A DNA stretch of 35,058 nucleotides. Source: Alkalinema sp. CACIAM 70d. Lineage in GTDB: Bacteria; Cyanobacteriota; Cyanobacteriia; Leptolyngbyales; Leptolyngbyaceae. Of this stretch, positions 1 to 8,841 are shown piece by piece. Within the stretch, counting starts at the first letter, position 1. Each line of letters begins with the position of its first letter. Location: assembly GCA_002148405.1 (NCBI GenBank), contig MUGG01000092.1:1-35058 (forward strand). Direction: 5' to 3'. The notes under the pieces are model-generated. The model made no database searches. It was given only the letters and a program-made list of their open reading frames with translations, and had not been told where the DNA came from. The position numbers and the translations under genes were made by a program.

Positions 1-45
1 GTAATTTGCTGCTGCCCCTCGCAGGTATCGACCTTGAGCAATCTA

Positions 46-564
46 CTAGTAATCTACTTTTTCAATGAATCCACGAATTCCGTTTAAATCAATATAGCGA
101 TCGGTGGCATTGCGAAGTTCACGGGCAATCATACCTTCGGTGGAAACCACTGTAATGTGGGTGTTCTTACAACGTAGGAGTTCGATCGCTCGCTCAAAAT
201 CGCCATCACCGCTGAATAAAACAACGCGATCGTACAGTTCAACGGTATTGAACATATCGACGACAATTTCAATATCAAGGTTTGCCTTTTGGGAGTAGCG
301 CCCCGAGGAGTCATCGTAGTACTCCTTCAGAATCTTTGTACGAACGGTGTAACCCAGACTAATCAAGGCATCCCGAAACCCCCGTTGATCTTGTGGATCC
401 TTGAGTCCAGTGTACCAAAAGGCGTTGACTAACTCGATGCCCTTCTCGCTTGCAAAATACTCCAAAACCCGTTTAGGGTCAAAGAACCAGCCATTTTTCT
501 GCTGTGCATAGAACATATTGTTGCCGTCCACAAAAATGGACAGCCGACTGAGTGGATAAGGCAT
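46..564 (-). CDS. LabA-like NYN-domain protein (DUF88)
   Basis: This 172-residue protein is a single NYN domain, a PIN-like fold of putative Mg-dependent ribonucleases. The N-terminal strand ends in FVDGNNMFYA (Asp13). Asp97 lies in KANLDIEIVVDM, and Asp120 and Asp122 in LFSGDGDFE; these are the positions where the family carries its acidic metal site. The length fits the stand-alone LabA type. In Synechococcus elongatus LabA acts in circadian output; the exact substrate is not known to me, and orthology within a family with several paralogues is not established here. No signal peptide or membrane segment is visible. The gene is transcribed away from the 880-nt spacer on its upstream side, and I see no operon partner inside the window. 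The family call is firm, the role is not. Confidence 0.85.
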   Translation of the reverse strand: MPYPLSRLSIFVDGNNMFYAQQKNGWFFDPKRVLEYFASEKGIELVNAFWYTGLKDPQDQRGFRDALISLGYTVRTKILKEYYDDSSGRYSQKANLDIEIVVDMFNTVELYDRVVLFSGDGDFERAIELLRCKNTHITVVSTEGMIARELRNATDRYIDLNGIRGFIEKVDY

Positions 565-1128
565 AGGGACTTACAAACCTAGAATTTTTGTATGCAAAAC
601 AAGCGATCGCTGATCACAAATAAGCACAGGCTGTTCAACATAAACGCTCACTGAGTGGGGGCAAAGGTAATGATTGGCAAGTGTCCAAGCATACTCAGTC
701 GAGCAAATAGTTAGGATAAAAGTTCTCCAAATGGAGCCAGCTTTCTTTCCTTAGAGAACTTAGGGAATTAATTTAACTAGTCTCTCAGCTTACCTGGTAT
801 AGATAGTTCAGTTGATTCTGTCCTAGGACAGAATTTCTACAAGAACTTTGAATAGAGCATATTCGGTGTATTCAATTACTGACATCACGAAGAACACGGA
901 GTCTCACCCGTTGCCTCGATCGTGTCAGTGTATCTATCTACGTTAACTTACGACTGCAAAAGTTTGCTAGCCATGGCAACAGAGCTTGCCCATTTGGCCG
1001 ATGCATTGTCAATGATAATGAGTTGATTGTTGCAGATTGTCAAATAACGTTTTACCAAATGAGTTAAGCAGATGGCTAATGTTCTCGGCGTTTCAACGAG
1101 TCTTGTTTCATGGCAACCCATCTCAGTC

Positions 1129-1166
1129 GATCGGGATACCTAGACAAGATCGGAATACCTAGACAA
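1129..1166. repeat. 19-bp tandem repeat, two copies
   Basis: Units 1129-1147 and 1148-1166 (GATCGGGATACCTAGACAA and GATCGGAATACCTAGACAA) differ at one base. Confidence 0.9.
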
Positions 1167-1327
1167 ATTGTATTAAGAACCTCCGACTCTAAAATTCTCG
1201 ATTATGCTTAATCCTATAGCGTCTTACCCCCATATAGAGAAATTTAGCCTGCTAGATAGAAGCGGTAGCCCCACCCTAGGGTGCTAGAACTGTAAAGGGT
1301 GTTGCCTCAAATTTCCTAATGCAGTCC

Positions 1328-1357
1328 CAATGCACTTCAATGCACTCCAATGCACAG
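1328..1357. repeat. 10-bp tandem repeat, three copies
   Basis: Three head-to-tail units begin CAATGCAC (1328, 1338, 1348) and vary only in the last two bases. They lie about 90 nt upstream of the CHASE2-kinase start. Confidence 0.85.
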
Positions 1358-1444
1358 GTTCAGTGTCTGGTTTGTCGAGTGCTTTATGTCAGAGGGTGCT
1401 TCGAACTAAAAGACCTAAATTTTGAGTCATGGTTAAGGTGAAGT

Positions 1445-3946
1445 ATGCCACGAGGATCTTCCCATCCTGCGACTGAAACGTTGCCGCTGCCGCCTAAGTC
1501 ACGGCTCAGTCGCTTTCAAAAGCGCTTTCGTTGGCCCAAACCTAGGTTTGAACAGATCGTTCACGCAGTGGCAGGGGTGGGGGCAATCGTGATGGCGATC
1601 GCCACAGCAACGAATCCCCCTTCGGTACAGTTGGCAGAACGAAACACTCAAAGTACTTTCCAACAATTGCGGGGCCAGAAGCTAGTCCCTAGCAATATTG
1701 TGATTTTGACCGTGGATGAACAAACGGTCTCTCTCCTCGGGGGATGGCCCTTGCGACGGGAGATCTATGCCCGTACGATCGACAAAATTATGCAGGCGGG
1801 CGCTAAGGCGGTAGCCGTCGATGTAATTTGGGATTTGCCCAGTAGCTATGGCTCGGTATCGGCTAAACCTGAGGATTGTCTTGATCCAGCAACTTACCCC
1901 GCTTCAGCGGATGATCAGGCGCTTCAGCGAGTACTACAACGCTACGATGGGCGCATCGCCTTAGCGACCCATTTTTTGCCTAAAACCGACGCTTGGAATC
2001 AGTACCAACTGTCCCTACCCTTGTGCATTTTTCAAACCCCTAATGCCGCCTTTGGAATTGTCAACATTCTGCTAGAACCGGAAGAAACTGATCCAAGCCA
2101 ACAACGGGTTTATCGGTTAGGGAATGCCTTTTTGGATGCCAAGATTAGACCTGATTTTGATCAGAATGAAAATTTACGGGTGACGGGGGCAGTCTCTTTT
2201 CCGCAAGCGGCTTTGAAGGTCGCGGGATTTCCCCAGAAGCCCCATGCCGGGGATACCGTTCTGTTTTATGGCCCCCCAGGTGTCCCCTTTCAAGACCAAA
2301 CCATTCCTTTCGCCTATGTCCTATCACCTGAAAATTGGAGCGATCGCCTAAGAAACGGCCAGTTTTTTAAAGACAAGCTGGTCTTGATTGGGTCAGCCCT
2401 AGAAAATCCGCCGGATTTTGTCCAGACCGCAGTCGGACGCATGAAGGGCGTGGAATATCAGGCGACGTCGATCGCCAATCTCATGCAAGGGGACACGCTG
2501 AAAGAGGCACTCCCCCAGCCCTGGAGCAAAGGGGCTCTAACCTTGGGGCTGATTCTGGGAGTCATTCTTCTCCAAAGTCGGACTCAACGGGCGATTGTGC
2601 AGTTTGCCTGGGGCGGCGTGAGTATCCTGACTTGGTTGTGTATCAGCTATGGCCTGATGAATGGCGCACTGCTTCTGGTACCAACCGCTTTGCCGATTTG
2701 GGGCGTGATTTGGACTAGCATCACCTATGGGGTGGCGGGCATTGTCGGCGATCGGCGAACCCAAGATCGTCTACGCCAGACCTTGAAGCGCTATGGCGCT
2801 TCGCCAGTGGTTCAAGAAATCATTGACCAGCAGGAAGATAGCAAAATTCGCAACTTACTCCATGAACGGCAGCTAGAGTTACAGGGGAAAAAGTTAGGGG
2901 GACGCTACAAAGTGATTCAAATTCTTGGATCCGGAGGTTTTGGCGAAACCTATGTTGCGGAAGATACTCAGCGTCCCGGTACGCCCCGTTGTGTGGTCAA
3001 ACAACTGCATCCCACCAGTGACACCCCCCGTCACCTGCGCTTAGCCCGTCGGTTGTTCAAGCGGGAGGCTGAGGCGCTGGAGCAGTTAGGTAGCCACGAT
3101 CAAATCCCTCGCCTACTGGCCTATTTCGAGGAAGATAACGAATTTTATCTCGTTCAGGAAATGATTGTGGGACGCCCCTTGAGTGAAGAATTTGCCCTGG
3201 GACGCCATTTTCCCGAGACAAAAGTTGTATCTATGGTGCGGGAACTCCTGCAGATCCTAAGTTTTGTCCATCAGCATGGCGTGATTCACCGGGATATTAA
3301 GCCCAGCAATATTATTCAGCGGGAAGCAGATGGCAAGTTGGTGTTGATTGACTTCGGGGCCGCCAAAGCGATTCAAACTGGACTCCAGGAAAATGAGAGG
3401 GCCAGCGATCTCACGGTTGGGATTGGCACACAGGGCTACATGCCACCGGAACAATGTACGGGGAATCCTCGCATTAATAGCGACCTCTATGCGGTGGGAA
3501 TGCTGGCGATTCAGGCATTGACAGGGCGTCCCCCGAGCCAACTGAAGGCCCATCCCATTACGGGGGAAGTTGATTGGCTGGATCAAAGTTACGTCAGTAC
3601 GCAGTTTGCGACGGTGTTGACTAAGTTAGTGCGCTACGACTTTCAAGTCCGCTACCAGACTGCCCATGATGCCTTGCAAGATCTACGTCAACTAGCGACG
3701 TTTCCCACTGCACCCGCCCTCGTCGAAAAAGTAGTTCAGGAATTAGCCGCAGCCACAATCGAGGAAATCAATGGGGATACTAGCATCTGGCCGCAAAACT
3801 TTGGGGCCGCCCAAGATATCCCGCCCACCGACCCCCAGCCCTTAGCGGTGACGGGGGAAGAGGTGGTTTCGGAAGTCTCCTCCTCGGATCTGAACCAAGG
3901 TAATGAGATGCAGGAAATGCCTCCTACGGATCCTCCGTACTCTTAA
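1445..3946 (+). CDS. CHASE2 domain-containing serine/threonine protein kinase
   Basis: This 833-residue membrane kinase has a basic N-terminus, one hydrophobic segment at about 40-57, a CHASE2 sensor domain at about 60-355, a cluster of hydrophobic segments at about 365-435, and a Hanks-type kinase domain from about 486 to 750. The glycine loop reads LGSGGFGETY and is followed by the lysine of CVVKQL. The catalytic loop is VIHRDIKPSN (Asp near 616) and the metal site is IDFGAAK (near 635), so the kinase should be active. The last 80 residues are an acidic, proline-rich tail with no domain I recognise. CHASE2 is an extracytoplasmic ligand-sensing domain and this CHASE2-TM-kinase order is common in cyanobacteria. 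The ligand and targets are unknown. The gene converges on the FAD hydroxylase; their stops are 44 nt apart. Confidence 0.9.
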   Translation: MPRGSSHPATETLPLPPKSRLSRFQKRFRWPKPRFEQIVHAVAGVGAIVMAIATATNPPSVQLAERNTQSTFQQLRGQKLVPSNIVILTVDEQTVSLLGGWPLRREIYARTIDKIMQAGAKAVAVDVIWDLPSSYGSVSAKPEDCLDPATYPASADDQALQRVLQRYDGRIALATHFLPKTDAWNQYQLSLPLCIFQTPNAAFGIVNILLEPEETDPSQQRVYRLGNAFLDAKIRPDFDQNENLRVTGAVSFPQAALKVAGFPQKPHAGDTVLFYGPPGVPFQDQTIPFAYVLSPENWSDRLRNGQFFKDKLVLIGSALENPPDFVQTAVGRMKGVEYQATSIANLMQGDTLKEALPQPWSKGALTLGLILGVILLQSRTQRAIVQFAWGGVSILTWLCISYGLMNGALLLVPTALPIWGVIWTSITYGVAGIVGDRRTQDRLRQTLKRYGASPVVQEIIDQQEDSKIRNLLHERQLELQGKKLGGRYKVIQILGSGGFGETYVAEDTQRPGTPRCVVKQLHPTSDTPRHLRLARRLFKREAEALEQLGSHDQIPRLLAYFEEDNEFYLVQEMIVGRPLSEEFALGRHFPETKVVSMVRELLQILSFVHQHGVIHRDIKPSNIIQREADGKLVLIDFGAAKAIQTGLQENERASDLTVGIGTQGYMPPEQCTGNPRINSDLYAVGMLAIQALTGRPPSQLKAHPITGEVDWLDQSYVSTQFATVLTKLVRYDFQVRYQTAHDALQDLRQLATFPTAPALVEKVVQELAAATIEEINGDTSIWPQNFGAAQDIPPTDPQPLAVTGEEVVSEVSSSDLNQGNEMQEMPPTDPPYS

Positions 3947-3960
3947 CGTTGCAAGCCACT

Positions 3961-4024
3961 GATGGCAGGTCGGGATAAGTTGGCGGTTGTTAGATGGCAG
4001 GTCGGGATAAGTTGGCGGTTGTTA
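3961..4024. repeat. Perfect 32-bp tandem duplication at the end of the FAD hydroxylase gene
   Basis: Positions 3961-3992 and 3993-4024 are identical over 32 bp. The right-hand copy encodes the last residues of the FAD hydroxylase on the minus strand, and the copy junction supplies its TAA (3990-3992). Because 32 is not a multiple of three, the duplication changes the reading frame exactly at the 3' end of the gene. Confidence 0.97.
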
Positions 4025-5339
4025 ATTGGGGCGATCGCCCTGTCAGGCCAAGCATCAACCGCAACGCTTGGGTTTTAATCGGTTGGATATTATCGAGAAT
4101 CCATAACCCCAGCCGCCGTAGCCCAACGATCGGTAAAATCTGGTTAGAAAAGAGGCGATCGAGCAAGTCTGTAAAGGCCAAGACAATTACGTTTTCTACC
4201 ATTCGCCACCGCTCATAGCGCTTAAGCACTTTGAGGTTGGCAAAGTCTTCCCCCCGGCGGTGGGCAGCGCGGATGACTTCTGCCAGGGCAGCGGCATCTC
4301 GAATGCCTAAGTTCATCCCCTGGCCTCCTACGGGATGGCAGCAGTGGGCCGCATCCCCAATCAGGGCAAGGCGGGGTTGCACATATTGGGTACTGTGGAG
4401 CAGCCGCACAGGAAAAACATAGGGTTCACCGACCAGATCCAGCTTGCCCATTTGGGAACCGTAGCGCTGGGTCAATTCTTGCAGAAAACTCGCCCGATCA
4501 AGCTTGAGAAGGCGTTCTGCTTCCCCATGGGGCACCGTCCAAACAATCCGGCAAAGATTATCCGGCAAGGGCAGAATCGCAAAGGGGCCATCGGGTTGGA
4601 AGCGTTCGTAGGCAATGTTGCTATGGGATTTTTCAGGCTTAATAAAGGCCACGACGCAGGATTGCCAGTACTGCCACCCATAGGTTTTGATTCCAACCTG
4701 CTGGCGAATGGGGGATCGAGCCCCATCGGCTCCGATCACTAAACGACTGCGTACAGTGGTTACGCCCCCAGCCTGTTCGATCGTTAAGCTGGCTGCATTG
4801 GGTTGAAAGTCTGTCTGCAAGACCTTGGCAGGGCACAACCATGCAACATCCGCACATTGACGCAATTGAGTTTGCAATTCAGTCAGAAGTATCCGATGTT
4901 CTGCCACATATCCCAACGTCTCTGCTTGGATATCCTGGGGGGAAAAGTGAACCACCCCAGGGTAGTGACCATCGGACAAATAAACTTGGGTATAGGTTTC
5001 AATTTGGGGCCGAATCTGTTGCCAGAGGCCCAATTGGTCAAAAATTTGGCTGGACAGAAGATTGAGGGAGTAGGCTTGACCTCGGGCAACCGCTAGGGAT
5101 TGCTGACTCGCTTCGATCAAGGCGATTTTCAACCCTGAGCCGGACAGGGCACAGGCCGCTAAACTTCCAACAATGCCGCCACCCACGATCGTGACATCGT
5201 AATCATAGTTTTCACGGTTATTCTCACGATCGGAGGTCTCATAATTGGAGGGCTCTGGATCGAAGTTCCCATAATCGTAGTCCTGTTGGAGAGAGTCCGA
5301 AGCTGTGACAGCGTTCACCTGAACCATATTGTTCAACAT
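3990..5339 (-). CDS. UbiH/Coq6-family FAD-dependent hydroxylase
   Basis: This 449-residue protein is a class A flavoprotein monooxygenase. The Rossmann ADP-binding motif GGGIVG is at 53-58 with the acidic end of strand 2 in ALIEA. The central DG motif is VIGADGARSP, and the GD motif RLALIGDAAHCCHPVGGQG binds the flavin ribityl phosphate. The UbiH/VisC group hydroxylates aromatic rings of quinone precursors; cyanobacterial members are usually annotated only as FAD-dependent hydroxylases, and a quinone substrate is plausible but unproven. About 47 residues precede the Rossmann fold, rich in Asp, Tyr, Asn and Glu (DYDYGNF to NYDYDV), far longer than the usual few residues. No internal Met offers a shorter start, so the extension seems genuine. 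I see no clear Shine-Dalgarno. The C-terminus was recently altered by a 32-bp duplication. Confidence 0.88.
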   Translation of the reverse strand: MLNNMVQVNAVTASDSLQQDYDYGNFDPEPSNYETSDRENNRENYDYDVTIVGGGIVGSLAACALSGSGLKIALIEASQQSLAVARGQAYSLNLLSSQIFDQLGLWQQIRPQIETYTQVYLSDGHYPGVVHFSPQDIQAETLGYVAEHRILLTELQTQLRQCADVAWLCPAKVLQTDFQPNAASLTIEQAGGVTTVRSRLVIGADGARSPIRQQVGIKTYGWQYWQSCVVAFIKPEKSHSNIAYERFQPDGPFAILPLPDNLCRIVWTVPHGEAERLLKLDRASFLQELTQRYGSQMGKLDLVGEPYVFPVRLLHSTQYVQPRLALIGDAAHCCHPVGGQGMNLGIRDAAALAEVIRAAHRRGEDFANLKVLKRYERWRMVENVIVLAFTDLLDRLFSNQILPIVGLRRLGLWILDNIQPIKTQALRLMLGLTGRSPQLTTANLSRPAI

Positions 5340-5825
5340 TCATTCAACCGTTATTGCTCGATCGTTAAGACAGGGGTTAACCGTTCAGAACGTTCTAGCT
5401 GTTTAAGAAACGCAAGAAACCTTTACATTTCTATTCTGACTCGAAGCAATCCGACTCGGCAAGCAAATGGGTGAACTGTTTTAGGGAACGCTGAGAATCT
5501 GGCGCGATCGACAAATTATTCCCCCACGGGGAAAGGCCAGTCCTCGGGCCAATTAATTTGATCTATACCCCCGAGGTAATATCTTGGGAAAATCTACAAA
5601 GAATGATAGGACAGGTCGTCGATCTAGATCACAGGATGAAGAGGACTAGATCAACTATTTTCAGCCCAAGCTCAAGGCGGGTATTAATGACCACTTTAGT
5701 TGTCTGGGTTCTAAGGAGCAGCACTTTGGATCATTGCAGCCATCTTCACCCACTTGGATGATCTCATAAGAGGAGGTAGCCACGAGGTTTGTTGGGTATT
5801 CTTAAATTGTATAGAGCACAAGACA

Positions 5826-5885
5826 TCCCAGAGAACGCTGGATGGGGCATCCAGAAGATTTTCTGGGATTTTTCTATTTTTAAAA
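5826..5885 (+). terminator. Intrinsic terminator-like nested hairpin without an obvious gene
   Basis: The outer stem TCCCAGA (5826-5832) pairs with TCTGGGA (5862-5868). The inner stem CTGGATG (5838-5844) pairs with CATCCAG (5848-5854) around a three-base loop. A T-rich run follows (5869-5885), which favours termination on the plus strand. Confidence 0.6.
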
Positions 5886-6103
5886 GACCTAGTCGAAAGC
5901 CAGATGAATAAACAGAAATACCAAAATAATAATATTGTTAAACTCTTCACCAATAATGTCAGTAAATATTAGCGAATATATTTTTTTGGAAATTCAATAG
6001 GATATTGAAAATATTATGATTAAAAACATTTTGATTTATATTAGGATTCATACATTGAAAACAACCATTAATCTGCTGTATAGATACAGTACCAATACAT
6101 CTA

Positions 6104-6135
6104 CCGGATACGACATAAGCCGGATACGACATAGG
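6104..6135. repeat. 16-bp tandem repeat, two copies
   Basis: Units at 6104-6119 and 6120-6135 begin CCGGATACGACATA and differ at one base near the end. Confidence 0.9.
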
Positions 6136-6188
6136 ATCAGTCTGATCATTTTTGGACGGGAAAGAGAAATTTAGGAAGCTTCATTGAT

Positions 6189-6227
6189 TGCAGTTGCAAA
6201 TCACAGTTACAAATCACAGTTACAAAT
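6189..6227. repeat. 13-bp tandem repeat, three copies
   Basis: CACAGTTACAAAT occurs at 6202-6214 and 6215-6227, preceded by a diverged unit TGCAGTTGCAAAT at 6189-6201. Confidence 0.9.
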
Positions 6228-6404
6228 CACGGTAAAAGATAGGTATGGAGACGGGGGTGGGATTCAATGCCCTCAAGTAGGGTGACCGGACTGGTTCGGA
6301 TCTTTGGACGATCGAGGTGGGAGATCTCCCCTTTAGCAAGTCTATCCTGAAGGTTCCTTCGCCTGATAAACTTTTGTTAATCACCTCTCATGTAGTAACC
6401 CACC

Positions 6405-6836
6405 ATGACTAAAGGATTTGGGCAACCCAAAGTAACCAAAAAGCCCCCCTCTGAAGCGGCTAAGAAGCGGACTGAGGCGGCTAAGCAGATGGATGAAATG
6501 AAGGCGAAGGGGATGCCTGAGTTTGAAATTTACATTCGGATTCGGGATAAAAAGCCTTGGTATCCGGTGGGAGCCATTTCTGTACAGCGCTCCAATCAGA
6601 TTAATCAAGCCATTTATGCCAACGAAGAGGGTTTGCTACAAGGGGCTTTTCGCCTGTTTCCAATTCTGAAAAAGAATGCGCAAAACTTGGAGTATGGTTA
6701 TCGGTTGAAAGACTACCGAGATGAGGAAATCCAGCTAGCAGTGAAGCCCGCTTCGATCGTGCCAAATGCCTTGCAAAATGCCGTTGCGAATGTGGGTGCA
6801 ACGATCGGGGGACTGTTTAAGAAAAAATCTGTGTAG
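6405..6836 (+). CDS. HHL1-like protein
   Basis: This 143-residue protein has a Lys/Ala-rich N-terminus (about 1-35), a compact central part with EFEIYIRIRDKKPWYPVGAI and FRLFPILKKN, and a short C-terminal helix ending in a basic tail. It fits the cyanobacterial HHL1-like family, related to the plant HHL1 thylakoid protein, which works with LQY1 in photosystem II repair under high light. Cyanobacterial members are assigned by similarity only, and a role in PSII maintenance is therefore an inference. There is no classical membrane-spanning segment; the Ala/Val/Gly stretch near 118-136 is only mildly hydrophobic. The gene stands alone between a long spacer and the DevA-type ATPase gene, 110 nt upstream of the latter, with no visible Shine-Dalgarno. 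Confidence 0.7.
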   Translation: MTKGFGQPKVTKKPPSEAAKKRTEAAKQMDEMKAKGMPEFEIYIRIRDKKPWYPVGAISVQRSNQINQAIYANEEGLLQGAFRLFPILKKNAQNLEYGYRLKDYRDEEIQLAVKPASIVPNALQNAVANVGATIGGLFKKKSV

Positions 6837-6892
6837 TCTCCGTCTTTTTTACACCTCGAAAGTTATACTGAATGCACCGTTGGTCGAAGGTT

Positions 6893-6920
6893 ACGACTTA
6901 CTAGCTACGGCTTACTAGCT
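6893..6920. repeat. 14-bp tandem repeat upstream of the DevA-type gene
   Basis: Units 6893-6906 (ACGACTTACTAGCT) and 6907-6920 (ACGGCTTACTAGCT) differ at one base and lie 26 nt before the ATG at 6947. Confidence 0.85.
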
Positions 6921-6946
6921 TCGGAGAACTTTTTGCATTCCAGCCC

Positions 6947-7690
6947 ATGACTCCTGATACCGATCCTCCATCGTCGTCCTGGGAGTCCCAGCCGGATCCT
7001 GGTGTTATTCCAGAGGAGTCAGCGATCGTTGCTCAAAATCTTACCCTATCGCTAGAGTCGGGGGCAGGTACAATCCCGATTCTACAAGGGGTTAGCTTCA
7101 GTATTGCTCGGCAGCGCTTGCAATTTCTAATGGGGCCATCGGGATCAGGAAAAACAACTCTGTTACAAATTTTGGCGGGCTTTCTGCGGCCAACCAGTGG
7201 GGATACAAAGTTGCTAGGGCAATCCCTCAATGCCTTATCCAATGCTCAACTCGCGCAGTTTCGGTTACACCATCTTGGATTTATTTTCCAGCATTTCAAT
7301 TTATTTCCGGCCTTGACCGCCGAAGAAAATGTTTGTTTAGCCTTACAAATTAAAGGGTTTCGGAAACGGGAACTGAAGGGGGTAGCCCTGGAGTTGCTCA
7401 ATCAAGTCGGGTTAGCTCATAAGGCAGATCGATTGCCGCGTGATTTGTCCGGTGGGGAACAGCAACGGGTCGCGATCGCTCGGGCGTTGGCGGGCAATCC
7501 GGAAATCATTATGGCCGATGAACCAACAGCAGCTTTAGATTCGGCCAATGGAAGAGTTGTGATTGATTTATTGCGCGATCGGGTGAAGCAATCGGGGGCA
7601 ACGGTGCTGATTGTGACCCACGATTTTCGGTTGTTGGATAAACACGATCGGGTGTTGTTTCTAGAAGATGGCAAGTTGTTGAACGTGTAG
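6947..7690 (+). CDS. DevA/MacB-type ABC exporter ATP-binding protein
   Basis: This is a 247-residue ABC ATPase of the LolD/MacB/DevA group. The first 25 or so residues are a Pro/Ser/Asp-rich leader. Walker A is GPSGSGKTT near 64-72, the Q-loop lies in GFIFQHFNLFP, the signature is LSGGEQQR, Walker B is IIMADEPTAALD, and the switch histidine is in VTHDFR. DevA energises the DevBC-TolC exporter that moves heterocyst glycolipids, but close paralogues serve other cargo. No DevB-type fusion protein or DevC-type permease lies next to it, so the partner must be encoded elsewhere or is absent. A bidirectional hairpin follows the stop. The ATPase call is certain; the DevA subgroup is a judgement from motif spacing and host. 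Confidence 0.85.
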   Translation: MTPDTDPPSSSWESQPDPGVIPEESAIVAQNLTLSLESGAGTIPILQGVSFSIARQRLQFLMGPSGSGKTTLLQILAGFLRPTSGDTKLLGQSLNALSNAQLAQFRLHHLGFIFQHFNLFPALTAEENVCLALQIKGFRKRELKGVALELLNQVGLAHKADRLPRDLSGGEQQRVAIARALAGNPEIIMADEPTAALDSANGRVVIDLLRDRVKQSGATVLIVTHDFRLLDKHDRVLFLEDGKLLNV

Positions 7691-7694
7691 AACT

Positions 7695-7720
7695 AGGGTG
7701 AGCGATGGCCTACTCACCCT
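7695..7720. terminator. Bidirectional hairpin between convergent genes
   Basis: AGGGTGAG (7695-7702) pairs with CTCACCCT (7713-7720), eight perfect base pairs around a ten-base loop. It follows the DevA-type stop and overlaps the stop codon of the convergent Rpn-family gene. Confidence 0.6.
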
Positions 7721-8696
7721 GATTGTTTAACCAATTGGTGAGATCCTCAATTGATTCAAAATCTAGCAAGGCTTCACCAAGGGATTCAAGGTGTTCAATC
7801 GAGAGAGCGTTGATGCGATCGAGGATGTGATCGGGGACGGCTCCCACCTTGCGAGTCAGTTGTCGTAAAATCAGCGATCGTTCCCGTTCTAGCGATCGTT
7901 GGGCTTCTTCCATCTGACCTTCAATCTTGCCCCGATCGTAGCCAATTCGTTCCACGCTGGTAATGTAAGGCACTTTGCGCTCCTCCTCGTAGGCTTGCAA
8001 CTCTTGCCAAAACTTACGCTCTAACGCTTTGGGTAACCCCAAAATCCAATCGATGAAGTTGAACAGATTCAGCACATCTGTTTTATTATAGCCAGACTCA
8101 TGCAGAGACCGGATCAGCCGCAGCTTCCAGTCCTTCCGACTCAGCTTATCCCGCCGGGTTTCCTGCATCTTTAAATGGGCCATCACCACCCAGGCAAAGG
8201 GATTTTGGCTGCGTTCCAACTCCGCCCAGCGATCGCGGTAATCCAACAACTTCACCGTACTAAACTCAAAATTTAGCGTTGTTCCGGGTTGCGTTACGTT
8301 GTAGTGCGACGGTCGCCAATGCGGTTTCCCATCGCACAGAATTGCAATACTCGTAGCATGATGATCGAAATAATCGAAAATTCGAAACGAATAAGTGTAA
8401 ATCCGCTTGGCAAAGCCTTTTTCAGGCACAGCTTGAATCTCAACGTGAATCAATAGGTAAATATCTGGCCCCTGATTGCGGTGCAGTTTGACCAATTGAT
8501 CGGCGTACCGCTTACCCATGACAGCGGTGGGTGCCAGTTTCAGCAATTCCTTGTCCAGAAATTCGATCGGCTTTGTCCAATCGACAACCTGCGCAATCTC
8601 CGGGAAAAAGAAGTCTAGCGCCTCCCGAAAATACAGCCGCAGCACCTTTTTCCACGGTGAATCTTGTTCATCTGGTGGGAGTGTTTCGTTGCCCAT
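7710..8696 (-). CDS. Rpn-family recombination-promoting nuclease/putative transposase with DUF4351
   Basis: The chosen start at 8696 (MGNETLPP) gives 328 residues; a GTG start at 8747 would add 17 residues (MIRSHYSLGQ) but looks less natural. The N-terminal two thirds match the Rpn/YhgA-like PD-(D/E)XK family: DFFFPEIAQVVDW, then YADQLVKL (Asp66), then LLIHVEIQ with Glu86 and Gln88 as the E-x-Q/K part of the site. The C-terminal 60 residues, after a charged coiled stretch (EAQRSLERERSLI), are a DUF4351 domain (LTRKVGAVPDHILDRI to LTNWL). E. coli Rpn proteins are DNA endonucleases that raise RecA-independent recombination. Many cyanobacteria carry tens of such paralogues and individual roles are unknown. 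The gene is preceded by the ABC half-exporter and a large hairpin. Confidence 0.85.
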   Translation of the reverse strand: MGNETLPPDEQDSPWKKVLRLYFREALDFFFPEIAQVVDWTKPIEFLDKELLKLAPTAVMGKRYADQLVKLHRNQGPDIYLLIHVEIQAVPEKGFAKRIYTYSFRIFDYFDHHATSIAILCDGKPHWRPSHYNVTQPGTTLNFEFSTVKLLDYRDRWAELERSQNPFAWVVMAHLKMQETRRDKLSRKDWKLRLIRSLHESGYNKTDVLNLFNFIDWILGLPKALERKFWQELQAYEEERKVPYITSVERIGYDRGKIEGQMEEAQRSLERERSLILRQLTRKVGAVPDHILDRINALSIEHLESLGEALLDFESIEDLTNWLNNQGE

Positions 8697-8841
8697 TACC
8701 GATCGCTTGACCTTCGCTTGACCTAGAGAGTAGTGCGATCGTATCACAGTTTAAATAGCCATAGAATAACCAAAGTCAGGTGACATTGCAGAAAGAGGCG
8801 GTACAGAAATTCAAGATGGGCAATAGCGATACACAGCAGAA

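Larger units (their letters stand above)
565..1444. other. 880-nt spacer with short tandem repeats
   Basis: I find no convincing gene here. A HIP1 octamer lies near 603-610, close to the LabA-like start. Two short tandem repeats are present (1129-1166 and 1328-1357, listed separately). Between about 960 and 1100 short open stretches occur in both directions, including MANVLGVSTSLVSW on the plus strand, which resembles a helix-turn-helix of a transposase, but nothing around it is long enough to call. The spacer should hold the promoters of the divergent LabA-like and CHASE2-kinase genes. Confidence 0.5.
5340..6404. other. 1.07-kb gene-poor spacer with a terminator and tandem repeats
   Basis: No ORF here has recognisable protein character. 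Visible items are an intrinsic terminator-like hairpin at 5826-5885, an AT-rich stretch from about 5870 to 6060, tandem repeats at 6104-6135 and 6189-6227, and the palindrome GGGAGATCTCCC near 6319-6330 about 75 nt upstream of the HHL1-like gene. The terminator has no annotated gene upstream of it on the plus strand, so a small RNA or a lost gene is possible. Confidence 0.5.

Noticed and set aside
960..1130. Possible transposase helix-turn-helix remnant (MANVLGVSTSLVSW) and an opposing 43-residue frame
   Set aside because: Both are short, have no neighbours with transposase motifs, and no terminal inverted repeats are visible.
6240..6400. Riboswitch in the HHL1-like leader
   Set aside because: Only a short GGGAGATCTCCC palindrome is seen; no known aptamer core or terminator/antiterminator pair could be built.
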